64,000 nt of DNA, taken from contig JBEEGH010000032.1 in NCBI GenBank assembly GCA_041166745.1, forward strand, positions 40,362 to 104,361, written 5' to 3'. This document shows, piece by piece, positions 51,894-60,462 of this stretch. The stretch comes from DASUCS01 sp041166745. Lineage in GTDB: Bacteria; Actinomycetota; Acidimicrobiia; Acidimicrobiales; JACDCH01. Below the pieces are notes generated by a model, which was not told where the DNA came from, did no database searches, and saw nothing but the letters and a program-made list of their open reading frames with translations. How positions within the stretch are numbered: position 1 is the first letter of the stretch; the number at the start of each line of letters is the position of its first letter. Both the position numbers and the translations under genes were made by a program.

Positions 51894-53252
51894 TCAGAGC
51901 GAAGCGATGAGCTTCTCGACGCGTTCGTCGCGGGACTTGAACGGGTCCTTGCACAGCACCGTCCGCTGCGCTTGATCGTTGAGCTTCAGATGGACCCAGT
52001 CGACCGTGTAATCGCGCTTGCGTTCCTTGGCGCGGCGAATGAACTCGCCGCGCAATCGGGCGCGCGTGGTTTGCGGGGGCTCGTCGACCGCGAGGTCGAT
52101 CGCTTCGTCGGTGCAAGTGCGATCGACCATGCCGCGCGCCTGCATGCGGTAGAACAGCCCGCGCTCGCGATTGACGTCGTGATACTGCAGGTCGACCAAC
52201 GCGACTCGCGGAGAGGCGAGCGGCAGATCGTGCTTGTCGCGATAGGCCTCGATGAGATTGTGCTTGATGACCCAGTCACACTCCCGATCGAGCTTGAACG
52301 GATCGCTCTCGAGCGTGCTGAGGCAGTGCTCCCACATGTCGAGCGCTTGCTGCTCGAGCGGTGACAGGCCTTTGGTCTCGGCGTAGCGCAACGCGCGGTT
52401 CAAGTACTCGCCCTGGATCTCGAGGGCGCTGAGCTCGCGGCCGTTGGCGAGCCGTACCCGACGCGTGCACGTCATGTCGTGACTGATCTCGCGAATCGCC
52501 CGGATCGGATTCTCGAGGGTCATGTCGCGCAGCACGACCGACGGATCTTCGAGCATCCTCAGCAGGATCGACGTGGCGCCGACCTTGAGGAACGTGGCGT
52601 ACTCGCTCATGTTCGAATCGCCGACGATCACGTGCAGGCGTCGGTAGCGCTCGGCGTCGGCGTGGGGTTCGTCTCGGGTGTTGATGATCGGCCGGCTGCG
52701 GGTGGTCGCCGATGACACGCCTTCCCAAATGTGCTCGGCCCGCTGGCTGATGCAGAACATCGCACCGCGGGCCGTTTGCAGCACCTTGCCGGCGCCTGCG
52801 TAGATCTGGCGCGACACGAAGAACGGAATCAAGACCTCGGCGTAGTGACCGAAATCGTCGCGGCGTGACGTGAGGTAGTTCTCGTGGCAGCCGTAACTGT
52901 TGCCTGCGGAGTCGGTGTTGTTCTTGAAGAGGTAGATCACGCCGCGGATGCCCTCTTCCCGCAGCCGCTGCTCGGCCGAGGCCAGCAGTTGCTCCAGGAT
53001 CCGCTCCCCCGCCTTGTCGTGCACGACCAGGTCGGCGATCGAGTCGCACTCTGGCGTCGCGTATTCGGGATGCGATCCGACGTCGAGATACAACCTCGCC
53101 CCGTTGGCGAGAAAGACGTTCGAGCTGCGTCCCCAGGAGACAACCCGACGGAACAGATAGCGAGCGACCTCGTCGGGGCTGAGTCGCCGTTGCCCGCGGA
53201 GCGTGCACGTGACGCCGTACTCGTTCTCGAGACCGAAGATGCGCCGTTCCAT
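51894..53252 (-). CDS. pafA: Pup--protein ligase PafA
   Basis: This 452-residue ligase has the same length as mycobacterial PafA. It uses ATP to link the C-terminal Glu of Pup to a target Lys. Phrases MERRIFGLENEYGVTC, GNSYGCHENYL and TRDEPHADAERYRRLHVIVGD contain the nucleotide and metal-site residues. It lacks the Dop-specific loop seen in the paralogue at 58920. A TAGCCT box lies 10 nt before the ATG and is shared with prcB. Confidence 0.96.
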   Translation of the reverse strand: MERRIFGLENEYGVTCTLRGQRRLSPDEVARYLFRRVVSWGRSSNVFLANGARLYLDVGSHPEYATPECDSIADLVVHDKAGERILEQLLASAEQRLREEGIRGVIYLFKNNTDSAGNSYGCHENYLTSRRDDFGHYAEVLIPFFVSRQIYAGAGKVLQTARGAMFCISQRAEHIWEGVSSATTRSRPIINTRDEPHADAERYRRLHVIVGDSNMSEYATFLKVGATSILLRMLEDPSVVLRDMTLENPIRAIREISHDMTCTRRVRLANGRELSALEIQGEYLNRALRYAETKGLSPLEQQALDMWEHCLSTLESDPFKLDRECDWVIKHNLIEAYRDKHDLPLASPRVALVDLQYHDVNRERGLFYRMQARGMVDRTCTDEAIDLAVDEPPQTTRARLRGEFIRRAKERKRDYTVDWVHLKLNDQAQRTVLCKDPFKSRDERVEKLIASL

Positions 53253-53261
53253 CGCTGCGGC

Positions 53262-53273
53262 GAGGCTACCGGC
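53262..53273 (-). promoter_or_regulatory. 12-bp element shared with prcB (pafA copy)
   Basis: On the minus strand GCCGGTAGCCTC lies just before pafA and contains the -10-like TAGCCT, 10 nt before the ATG. The same 12-mer occurs at 58125-58136 before prcB. Confidence 0.45.
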
Positions 53274-53310
53274 GCGAGGCGGGTACCGGTCGGGACGGTG
53301 CTCCGGGCGC

Positions 53311-55833
53311 CTATTCGTAGGCGAGCGCCTCGAGGACCTCGATCCTGGAGGTGCGCCATGCCGGCCACGCCGATCCGAGCAGGGCGACCACGATCGCAAC
53401 GAGCACGTAGATCACCGCGCTGGCGGGGTCGAGCACGAATGGCTCCTTGAAACCGATCAGTACCGGAGCGATGAGCAGGAGGCCGCCGTACATCGGCAAT
53501 GACACGAACACGCCGACGATTCCTCCGACGATCGCGACGAGCACGGCCTCGAACAGCACCATGCGGGCCAGCTCGCGAGGTTGCATCCCGACTGCGGCCA
53601 ACAGGCCCAGTTCGCGTCGCCGTTGCACACCCACGAGCAGCAGCGTCGACAGGACCGCTACGAAGGCGGTCGCGAGGAGCGCTCGTTGCAGCGCCCAGAA
53701 CGATGCCAGCTGACCCTCGACACCTTTCGAGATGTCGTCCGCCAGCTGTTCGGCAGTCTGCACCCGAAGATCGGGGTCGATCCCGGCGGCCTTGATCTCG
53801 GCCGCGAGTTGCTCGGTGGAAACTCCCGCCTTGGGCACGGCGTTGAAGCCCGAGACCGGTTGCGGACCAAAGATCTGCTCGAGGAGCGCGTAGGACATCT
53901 GCACGTTCCGGCCGCCGAAGTCACCGTCTTGCTGCACGCCGAGCACCTTGAGGTCGACGGTTCCCGTCGGCGTGTCGAGGTGGAGCGTTCCACCGGCACG
54001 CAGCCCGCTTGCGCGCGCCAGCCCGGGCCCGATCAACACCTCGCCGGCGTCGAATCGCGCCCGATCGTTGGTGCCGTTCAAGATCTCGGATCGAAGGAAC
54101 GGGTTCTCGTAGGCGCTGACGCCGATGAGATCACCGGTTTCGTGACCGACGACGAGGCCCGTGCCGCGGCTGATGTGGTCCACGTTCGGAAGGTGCGACA
54201 CGGCGTCGACGGCCGCAGGCGACAGCTTGGCGTCGATGTTGTAGGTGTTGTTCGGCTCGAGACTCGAGACCGCGACGCCCTTCAGGTTTGCGGTGAGGTC
54301 CTCGGTGATCGCCTGGCGAACGGCCACCGTGTAGCTCCCGGTGATGAACGCGACACCGACGGCCATGCCGAGCGCCACCGACATCACGCCGGTGCGTCCC
54401 GGTTCACGGGTGAGGTTGGCGAGCGCCAATCGTCCGGCGGCGCGATTGCCGGCAAGCCGGCGTCCGACCACCCGCAGCACCAACGGCGACAGCGCGGCCG
54501 TGAGCATCGTGCACGTCGCGACGGCGACAACGAACGCGACCGGCGCCAACGCCGCCTGCCATTGCTCGAGCGCACCCTTGCTCTGCGCGATGACACATCC
54601 ATCGATGGCGACCACTGTCAACGCCGAGAACACCAGCGCGCGCTTCACCGTCGACTTCACCGATGTCTCGTCGCGCAGGTCGCGGTTCGACAACTCCGCG
54701 GCGATGTCGATCCGACGGGCGCGACGGGCGGGGCGGAATGCCGCGAACACACTGACGAAGAGGCCGAGCAGCGCGGAGATGACGAAGATGCTCGGCGGGG
54801 CGTGGACCGTGAGGGTGATCCCGCCCGCTCGTTCCGTGAAGGTGTTGAGCGACGACGTGATCGGTCCGGCCACGAGGATGCCGCCGAACGCGCCGAGCAC
54901 ACCGCCCACGAGGCCGAGTACACCGGCTTCGATGAGCGTGCCGCCGACCATCACGCGGGCACTGCCGCCCAACGCTCCGACGATGGCCAGCTGCCGGCGC
55001 CGTTCCTCCACCGAGAGCGACACGGTGTTGTAGACGAGCACCGCTCCGATCGCGAGGCCGAGCATCGCGAGCAGGCTGAACAGCGGCACGAACGCGATGA
55101 GCAGCACACCGATCACCGGCGGCGGATCGTCGACGCCGAGGACCCCGTTGACGGGTCCGACCGCGACCTCGAGCCGTTGCCGAAGGTCGTCGAGGTCGAC
55201 GTCGGGCTTGGGCTGCACATAGATGACGTCGATGAGACCGGGTCGGGCGAACAGGGCTTGGGCCCGGGCCATCGGCAGCACAACGGCGCGGCCGTCGTTG
55301 AGCTCGTTCAAGCCGGGCAGGTTCGGTGCGCCGTCCAACGAGAGCCGCCCCACGTCGGTGCGGAGAACCGCCCCAGGACCAAGTGATCGCGCCAATGCTT
55401 CCGGCACGAACGGTTGCGTATCGGCGGCGGCCGCGGCGGCCAGCGCCTCGTCGCTGCAGCCGAACGAGCCGACGATGGCCTCGACGCGGCAGTCGATGCC
55501 GAAGGCCAGCACGGGTGTCTCGTGATCGTGCGCGTCCTCGACCAGCGTGATCGCCTGGATCATCGGGATGGCCGCGGCGACGCCCTCGGTCTTGGCCACG
55601 GCTTCCGTGACCCGTTGGTCGAGCCCGCCGCGGGAGGTGGCGCCGATCACGCGCAGCTCGGTCGGTCCGGCCAGCAAGCGACCCTGCTCGCGCACGGATC
55701 CGTTGATGCTCTCGACGAGGATCACGAGCGAGATCGCGAGCGCGACTCCTGCGGCCACGCTGACCGCGGCGATCACGGCGCGGAGCGGCTGACGTCGCAG
55801 CCGACGTAGGGCGAGGATGCGGATGACTTTCAT
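53311..55833 (-). CDS. FtsX/MacB-like ABC transporter permease
   Basis: This 840-residue protein has an N-terminal helix, a large extracytoplasmic domain, a first FtsX core (ending PARRARRIDIAAELS), a second extracytoplasmic domain and a final FtsX core. This double FtsX layout is typical of lipid or lipoprotein exporters. ATG 55833 follows the LolD-like ATPase stop by one base. It is inserted between prcA and pafA, unlike the mycobacterial order. Substrate unknown. Confidence 0.9.
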   Translation of the reverse strand: MKVIRILALRRLRRQPLRAVIAAVSVAAGVALAISLVILVESINGSVREQGRLLAGPTELRVIGATSRGGLDQRVTEAVAKTEGVAAAIPMIQAITLVEDAHDHETPVLAFGIDCRVEAIVGSFGCSDEALAAAAAADTQPFVPEALARSLGPGAVLRTDVGRLSLDGAPNLPGLNELNDGRAVVLPMARAQALFARPGLIDVIYVQPKPDVDLDDLRQRLEVAVGPVNGVLGVDDPPPVIGVLLIAFVPLFSLLAMLGLAIGAVLVYNTVSLSVEERRRQLAIVGALGGSARVMVGGTLIEAGVLGLVGGVLGAFGGILVAGPITSSLNTFTERAGGITLTVHAPPSIFVISALLGLFVSVFAAFRPARRARRIDIAAELSNRDLRDETSVKSTVKRALVFSALTVVAIDGCVIAQSKGALEQWQAALAPVAFVVAVATCTMLTAALSPLVLRVVGRRLAGNRAAGRLALANLTREPGRTGVMSVALGMAVGVAFITGSYTVAVRQAITEDLTANLKGVAVSSLEPNNTYNIDAKLSPAAVDAVSHLPNVDHISRGTGLVVGHETGDLIGVSAYENPFLRSEILNGTNDRARFDAGEVLIGPGLARASGLRAGGTLHLDTPTGTVDLKVLGVQQDGDFGGRNVQMSYALLEQIFGPQPVSGFNAVPKAGVSTEQLAAEIKAAGIDPDLRVQTAEQLADDISKGVEGQLASFWALQRALLATAFVAVLSTLLLVGVQRRRELGLLAAVGMQPRELARMVLFEAVLVAIVGGIVGVFVSLPMYGGLLLIAPVLIGFKEPFVLDPASAVIYVLVAIVVALLGSAWPAWRTSRIEVLEALAYE

Positions 55834-55834
55834 G

Positions 55835-56500
55835 TCAGCCTTCTTCGAGCCGTCCGTCTCGCAGCGTGTGTATCCGCGGCGCTCGGGCGGCGACGTCTCG
55901 GTCGTGGGTGACCATCACCAGCGCCGCACCTGACTCGACCACCTGCTCGGTCAGGAGGGCGAGCACCGCCTCACTCGTCGCCGAGTCCAGGTTGCCGGTG
56001 GGCTCATCCGCGAGGATCACCTGGGGGTGAGCAACGAGCGCTCGCGCGATCGCGGCGCGCTGCAGTTCCCCGCCGGACAACTCGCCGGGAAGATGCGCGG
56101 CGCGATGACCGATGCCGACGCGTTCCAGGAGATCGCTGGTGCGCCCGTTGCTCTTCACGCCGTCGAGCAGCAACGGGAGCTCGACATTCTCCGTGACGGT
56201 GAGCGTCGGGATGAGGTGGAAGAACTGGAACACGAATCCGACCTCGCGACGACGCAGCTTGGCGCGCTCCCCGATCGACAGCGTCGCGAGATCGCGGTCG
56301 CCGAGGAGAATGCGCCCGCTGTCCGGCTGATCGAGCCCACCGGCGAGATGTAAGAGGGTCGACTTACCGGAGCCACTCGGACCGATCAGCGCGACGAATT
56401 CGCCCGCCTCGATGCTCAGGTCGACTTCGTCGAGTGCGACCACTTCTTCGGTGCCGCGGTGGAACCGCTTCGACACGCCCTCGAACCGCAACAGTGCCAT
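55835..56500 (-). CDS. LolD/MacB-type ABC transporter ATPase
   Basis: This 221-residue ATPase has Walker A GPSGSGKST, signature LSGGELQRAAIARAL and Walker B VILADEPTGNLDS, the form of LolD/MacB ATPases. It partners the FtsX-like permease one base downstream. ATG 56500 is used, with GGGGGG upstream; a TTG 3 nt earlier is possible. Probably an exporter or a mechanotransmission complex. Confidence 0.92.
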   Translation of the reverse strand: MALLRFEGVSKRFHRGTEEVVALDEVDLSIEAGEFVALIGPSGSGKSTLLHLAGGLDQPDSGRILLGDRDLATLSIGERAKLRRREVGFVFQFFHLIPTLTVTENVELPLLLDGVKSNGRTSDLLERVGIGHRAAHLPGELSGGELQRAAIARALVAHPQVILADEPTGNLDSATSEAVLALLTEQVVESGAALVMVTHDRDVAARAPRIHTLRDGRLEEG

Positions 56501-56539
56501 CAACCCCCCAGAGGCTTGGCTGTCGGGGTCAACCTACTG

Positions 56540-56559
56540 GTGAGCGTTGTGGCGCTCAC
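56540..56559 (-). terminator. hairpin after prcA
   Basis: GTGAGCG and CGCTCAC form a 7-bp stem with the loop TTGTGG, between prcA and the ABC ATPase gene. No strong U-tract follows, so it could be a weak terminator that separates the proteasome genes from the ABC pair. Confidence 0.4.
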
Positions 56560-56569
56560 TGGTCATTTG

Positions 56570-57277
56570 TCACTCAGCGGCAGGAGCAGCCGGTGCGGGA
56601 ACGACGGAGGTGAGCTCGTCGCCCTCGATGCGCCGGAACGCGCGACGGCCATTGGTGCGACTGAGGATGGCCACCTCGAGATCGTCGGCCGACAACGTGC
56701 GCTCTTCACCCGAAAGCGCGGCGACTGCGGCTCCGATGCCGTCTCCGAGGTTCATTCCCTCGCGCCACGTTGCCTGGATGCGCTCGGTGATGGCGTCGGC
56801 CTCACCACCGAGAACGCTGAACTTGTTCTCGTCCATCACGGTGCCGTCGTAGAGGATGTGGAACAGCTGATCGTGCGATCCCCCTTCAGGGGTTGCGACC
56901 TCAGCGACGAGGATCTCCACCTCGAGCGGCTTGATCTCGTGCGTGAAGACCTGGTTGAGGATCTGCGCGTATGCATTTGCCAGCCCTCGGGCGTCGACGT
57001 CTTCGCGACTGAACGAATAGCCCTTCAGATCGGCGTGACGGACACCCGCGATTCGAAGCTGTTCGAACTCGCTGTAGCGCCCGACGCCGGCGAACGCGAT
57101 GCGGTCGTAGATCTCGCTGACCTTGCGCAGCGTGTTCGACGGGTTCTCGGCGACGATGAGGATGCCGTCGTCGAAGCGGACGGCGATGAGCGCGCGGCCG
57201 CGGGCGATGCCCTTGCGCGCGTAGTCGGCGCGGTCCTTCATCACCTGTTCCGGGGCGACATAGAACGGCATGCTCAT
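56570..57277 (-). CDS. prcA: 20S proteasome alpha subunit
   Basis: This 235-residue alpha subunit begins MSMPFYVAPEQVMKDRADYA, the gate-forming N terminus, and has SFSREDVDARGLANAYAQIL. It has no catalytic Thr. It forms the outer rings and binds the C terminus of Arc. ATG 57277 overlaps the prcB stop by 4 nt. The C terminus is Ala/Pro-rich. Confidence 0.95.
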   Translation of the reverse strand: MSMPFYVAPEQVMKDRADYARKGIARGRALIAVRFDDGILIVAENPSNTLRKVSEIYDRIAFAGVGRYSEFEQLRIAGVRHADLKGYSFSREDVDARGLANAYAQILNQVFTHEIKPLEVEILVAEVATPEGGSHDQLFHILYDGTVMDENKFSVLGGEADAITERIQATWREGMNLGDGIGAAVAALSGEERTLSADDLEVAILSRTNGRRAFRRIEGDELTSVVPAPAAPAAE

Positions 57278-58116
57278 GATTGGTCACCCCCTCGGATGGT
57301 GGGCGACGCGCCGCTGGTCGCGGTGCTGTCGGGCGTGGAGAGCCGATCGACGAGTTGGCGAAAGCGGTCAGCGATCTCGTCTTCCGTCACCTTCTCGAAC
57401 CCGCGATCGGTGATGGTCGCCATCGTCGGGTAGATGCCGCGCACGAGGTCCGGTCCACCCGTGGCGGAGTCCTCGTCGGCCGCGTTGAACAGCGCAGAGA
57501 TCGCCAGGTCGAGTGTCTCCTCGCGATTCAGACTGTCCCGATAGCCGAGCTTGATGACGGTGCCAGCGTGGAGACTGCCCGAGCCGGTGGTGGCAAAGTT
57601 CGTCTCCTCGTAGCGCCCGCCGGTGACGTCGTATTGGAACAGGCGGCCCTGGCGGCGACGCGTGTCGTAGCCCGCGAAGAGCGGGACGACGACGAGGCCT
57701 TGCATCGCGGCGGGAAGGTTGCTGCGCACCATTCCACTCAGTTGGTTGGCTTTGCCTTCGAGGCTGAGCTCGTTGCCTTCGACCTTCTCGTAATGCTCGA
57801 GCTGGAGTTGGAAGAGCTTCACCATGTCCATCGCGGGCCCCGCGGCACCGGCGATGGCGACACCGCTGTGTCGATCGGCGGCGTACACCTTCTCCATCGT
57901 GCGATGGCTGATGAGATTGCCGCTCGTGGCGCGGCGGTCGCCGGCCATCACGACACCGTCGGCGTAGCGCACCGCGACGACGGTGGTGCCGTGTGTGATC
58001 TCGATGCGACCCTTCATGTCGGTGTCGGACACGTGCTGCGGACTGCCGGTGCGGCGCAGCAACTCGGCGAAGCTCGGCCCCGGGTCGTCAGAAGCCGAAA
58101 AGATCGGGAGCGTCAT
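57274..58116 (-). CDS. prcB: 20S proteasome beta subunit
   Basis: This 280-residue precursor has a 43-residue propeptide, then the mature N-terminal Thr44 in THGTTVVAVRYADG. The Asp and Lys partners follow in VVMAGDRRATSG and in the HRTMEKVYAAD segment. It forms the inner catalytic rings. A shared 12-bp element with TAGCCT lies 9 nt before the ATG and overlaps the end of the HNH gene. Overlap with prcA ensures equal translation. Confidence 0.96.
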   Translation of the reverse strand: MTLPIFSASDDPGPSFAELLRRTGSPQHVSDTDMKGRIEITHGTTVVAVRYADGVVMAGDRRATSGNLISHRTMEKVYAADRHSGVAIAGAAGPAMDMVKLFQLQLEHYEKVEGNELSLEGKANQLSGMVRSNLPAAMQGLVVVPLFAGYDTRRRQGRLFQYDVTGGRYEETNFATTGSGSLHAGTVIKLGYRDSLNREETLDLAISALFNAADEDSATGGPDLVRGIYPTMATITDRGFEKVTEDEIADRFRQLVDRLSTPDSTATSGASPTIRGGDQS

Positions 58117-58124
58117 TGCCGCGG

Positions 58125-58136
58125 GAGGCTACCGGC
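58125..58136 (-). promoter_or_regulatory. 12-bp element shared with pafA (prcB copy)
   Basis: On the minus strand GCCGGTAGCCTC lies just before prcB and contains TAGCCT. It is identical to the element before pafA and spans the stop of the HNH gene. Confidence 0.45.
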
Positions 58137-58629
58137 TACTGGACTCCAAGTAATCCGCCGCAGCGCGTAGTCGTTCGGGGTCTTCGTGGAACTTGCCGAT
58201 GCCTTGGTTGCAGTCGATGCACAGGATCCCGCGGACGACACCGGTGTCGTGGCAGTGGTCGACATGCCAGCTGGCCAGGCGCTCGGGGGTGCGGCCACAG
58301 ATGATGCACTTCCCGCCCTGCTTCTCGATCATCGCGTCGACATCGTCAGCGGTGATACCAAACGTCCGGCGGTAATAGCCGTTTCTCAGTGCTCGTTTAC
58401 GCTCGGGCGTCGCATTGTGGACACGGCGATAGGCGTTGAGACGGTCGGCATTCGCCTGCTGCCACTTCTTGACCCGAGCGATTTCCAACTGGGGATCCGC
58501 GTCGTAGCGCCGCTTCTTGGCGGCGAGGTTGCACGACTTGCAGTCATTCCGATGCCCGTCCCGCATTCCCGCGGATCGGTAGAAATCGTCGAGCAGTTTC
58601 TGCTCGCCACAGACCTGGCAGCGCTTCAT
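58129..58629 (-). CDS. endonuclease VII-like HNH protein
   Basis: This 166-residue protein has an N-terminal zinc-finger pair (C4-x2-C7 and C30-x2-C33) and a C-terminal endonuclease VII domain. The domain has C108-x2-C111, HVDHCH (122-127) and LCIDCNQGIGKF. T4 endonuclease VII cuts branched DNA; many relatives are homing or recombination nucleases. It lies between pup and prcB and is AT-richer than its neighbours. ATG 58629 is used. It may be a mobile invader or a nuclease recruited to the proteasome locus. Confidence 0.85.
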   Translation of the reverse strand: MKRCQVCGEQKLLDDFYRSAGMRDGHRNDCKSCNLAAKKRRYDADPQLEIARVKKWQQANADRLNAYRRVHNATPERKRALRNGYYRRTFGITADDVDAMIEKQGGKCIICGRTPERLASWHVDHCHDTGVVRGILCIDCNQGIGKFHEDPERLRAAADYLESSSR

Positions 58630-58657
58630 GCGCTCCAGAGTACGAAGGGGGTATGAC

Positions 58658-58701
58658 ACTGAAAGGCATCAAAGATCAGTTGATCTTGATGTCATTTCAG
58701 T
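58658..58701. repeat. AT-rich imperfect inverted repeat between pup and the HNH gene
   Basis: Two 21-nt arms (58658-58678 and 58681-58701) are nearly complementary, with small mismatches, and are separated by 2 nt. The outer matched part is ACTGAAA/TTTCAGT and the inner part is GATCA/TGATC. It directly follows the pup stop. It could act as a terminator, an RNA structure or a remnant of a mobile element. Confidence 0.7.
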
Positions 58702-58896
58702 TCATTCTCCGCCTTTCTGCACGTAGCTTTTTACGAACTCCTCGGCGTTGCTCTCTAGCACCTCGTCGATTTCGTCCAGCAAATCGTCGAGTTCGGCCTT
58801 GATCTTCTCGCCGGACTCCGATGTCGCAGGGGCCTCTTCGACGACCTCGTCCTGCTTCTGCGGCGCCGGCTTCTTCTTCTGCTCTCGCTCTGCCAT
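58702..58896 (-). CDS. pup: prokaryotic ubiquitin-like protein Pup
   Basis: This 64-residue disordered modifier ends FVKSYVQKGGE. The C-terminal Glu can be ligated by PafA without deamidation, so Dop would serve only as depupylase here. The central helix (IKAELDDLLDEIDEVLE) binds the Arc coiled coil. It starts at ATG 58896, 23 nt after dop. Confidence 0.97.
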   Translation of the reverse strand: MAEREQKKKPAPQKQDEVVEEAPATSESGEKIKAELDDLLDEIDEVLESNAEEFVKSYVQKGGE

Positions 58897-58919
58897 CGGG
58901 TCAGCTCACACTCCACATC

Positions 58920-60437
58920 TCAGGAACCCAGCCGCTCGAGGAGCTCGGCGGCTGACGAACACTCGTCGATCAACCTACCCACGTGTGCCTTTGTCCCGCG
59001 CATCGGTTCCATCATCGGCACGCGGCGCAGCGGGTCGCCCCCGATGTCGAACACCAGTGAATCCCAGTTGGCCGCAACGATGGACTCACCCCAACGCTGC
59101 AGGCACTTGCCCCGGAAGTACGCCCGGGTGTCCGCGGGCGGCTCGGACATCGCGAACTCGACCTCGTCATCCGTCGTCAGACGCTCCAGTCCGACGCGCC
59201 CGGCCAACCCTTTGTCCGGACGCAGGTCGTGATACTGCAGGTCCATCGCCGCAAGCCGAGCGTCGTCCCACTCGAGGTTGTGACGCTCGCGGTAGCCATC
59301 GATGACGCGGTACTTCGCCACCCAGTCGAGTTGGTTGGCCAGCGACATCGGGTCGGTCTCCAGAGCGGACAGCACCGACTCCCAGTAGCGCACGACCTCG
59401 CGGCCCTGCTCGTCGCCGCCGATGCACTCGTAGCCAACCTCTTCGCCGTATTTCTTCGCGCGATCCAACAGCTCCCACTGCACCTCGAGGGCAGTGACCG
59501 TGGAACCGTCGTTCAACTCGAGCGGGCGGCGCAGCGACAGGTCGTACGACACCCGCCGCAGCGTCTGCACGGGCGCCGCGAACACGAACTCTCGCGGGAG
59601 GAACTCGTCCTCGACCATCGACAACACCAACGCCGTCGTGCCGAGCTTCAAGAAGGTCGCGATCTCGGACAGATTCGCGTCGCCGACGATCACATGGAGC
59701 CGGCGGTATTTCTGCGCGTCGGCGTGGGGCTCGTCACGCGTGTTGACGATCGGCCGCTTCAACGTGGTCTCGAGGCCGACTTCCTCCTCGAAGAAGTCGG
59801 CTCGCTGCGTGAGTTGGAACGGCACTTCTTCGGACGGAACGCCGCTGGCTTCGGAACCGACCTTGCCGGCGCCGCAGTAGATCGAACGCGTGATGAAGTG
59901 CGGCATCACATGCGAGACGACCCGGCCGAACGGCACGGCGCGATCCATGAGGTAGTTCTCGTGGCAGCCGTAGCTGTTGCCCTTGCGGTCGGAGTTGTTC
60001 TTGTAGACGACGATCTCCTGGCCTGGCGGCAACGTGCGGTTGGCCGCGACCATCGAACGCTGCAAGATCTTCTCGGCGGCACGGTCGTAGACGACCGTCG
60101 TGCGAGGATCGGCGCACTCCGGCGTCGACAGCTCTGGATGCGCGTGATCGACGTAGTACCGCGCGCCGTTCGTGAGCACCGCGTTCACGAGGTGCGTTTC
60201 GATCTCCGGCGCCATCGTGCCCTCGGGTGCGAACCCGCGGGCGTCGTTGCCGGGAGACTCGTCCTCGAAATCCCACCCGACCTTCGGTGTGCCGGACGTC
60301 GATGGTGCGCTACGCGTCAGGTCGTTGACATAGGCGTTGATCAGAACGCTCGACGCGGCGATCGGATTGGAGTCCGCGGCTCCGCGGATCAGGATGCCGA
60401 ACTCGGTCTCGATCCCGAGAATCTTGCGGATCGCCAC
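58920..60437 (-). CDS. dop: Pup deamidase/depupylase Dop
   Basis: This 505-residue PafA paralogue has a Dop-specific loop about residues 40-70 (absent in PafA), the phrase GIETEFGILIRG and the core GNSYGCHENYL and TRDEPHADAQKYRRLH. It removes Pup from targets. Since Pup ends in Glu, deamidation is not needed. GTG 60437 is preceded by TAGCGT ending 6 nt upstream, so it may be leaderless. Confidence 0.96.
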   Translation of the reverse strand: MAIRKILGIETEFGILIRGAADSNPIAASSVLINAYVNDLTRSAPSTSGTPKVGWDFEDESPGNDARGFAPEGTMAPEIETHLVNAVLTNGARYYVDHAHPELSTPECADPRTTVVYDRAAEKILQRSMVAANRTLPPGQEIVVYKNNSDRKGNSYGCHENYLMDRAVPFGRVVSHVMPHFITRSIYCGAGKVGSEASGVPSEEVPFQLTQRADFFEEEVGLETTLKRPIVNTRDEPHADAQKYRRLHVIVGDANLSEIATFLKLGTTALVLSMVEDEFLPREFVFAAPVQTLRRVSYDLSLRRPLELNDGSTVTALEVQWELLDRAKKYGEEVGYECIGGDEQGREVVRYWESVLSALETDPMSLANQLDWVAKYRVIDGYRERHNLEWDDARLAAMDLQYHDLRPDKGLAGRVGLERLTTDDEVEFAMSEPPADTRAYFRGKCLQRWGESIVAANWDSLVFDIGGDPLRRVPMMEPMRGTKAHVGRLIDECSSAAELLERLGS

Positions 60438-60443
60438 AACACG

Positions 60444-60449
60444 ACGCTA
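60444..60449 (-). promoter_or_regulatory. -10 box of a likely leaderless promoter
   Basis: TAGCGT on the minus strand ends 6 nt before the dop GTG. A TTGACA is 11 nt upstream of it, too close for a standard spacer, so -35 use is unclear. Confidence 0.35.
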
Positions 60450-60462
60450 CAGCGTGATGTTG

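Noticed and set aside
53581..55386. Long plus-strand frame opposite the FtsX-like permease
   Set aside because: It is an antisense shadow with Arg/His/Asp composition and no domain.
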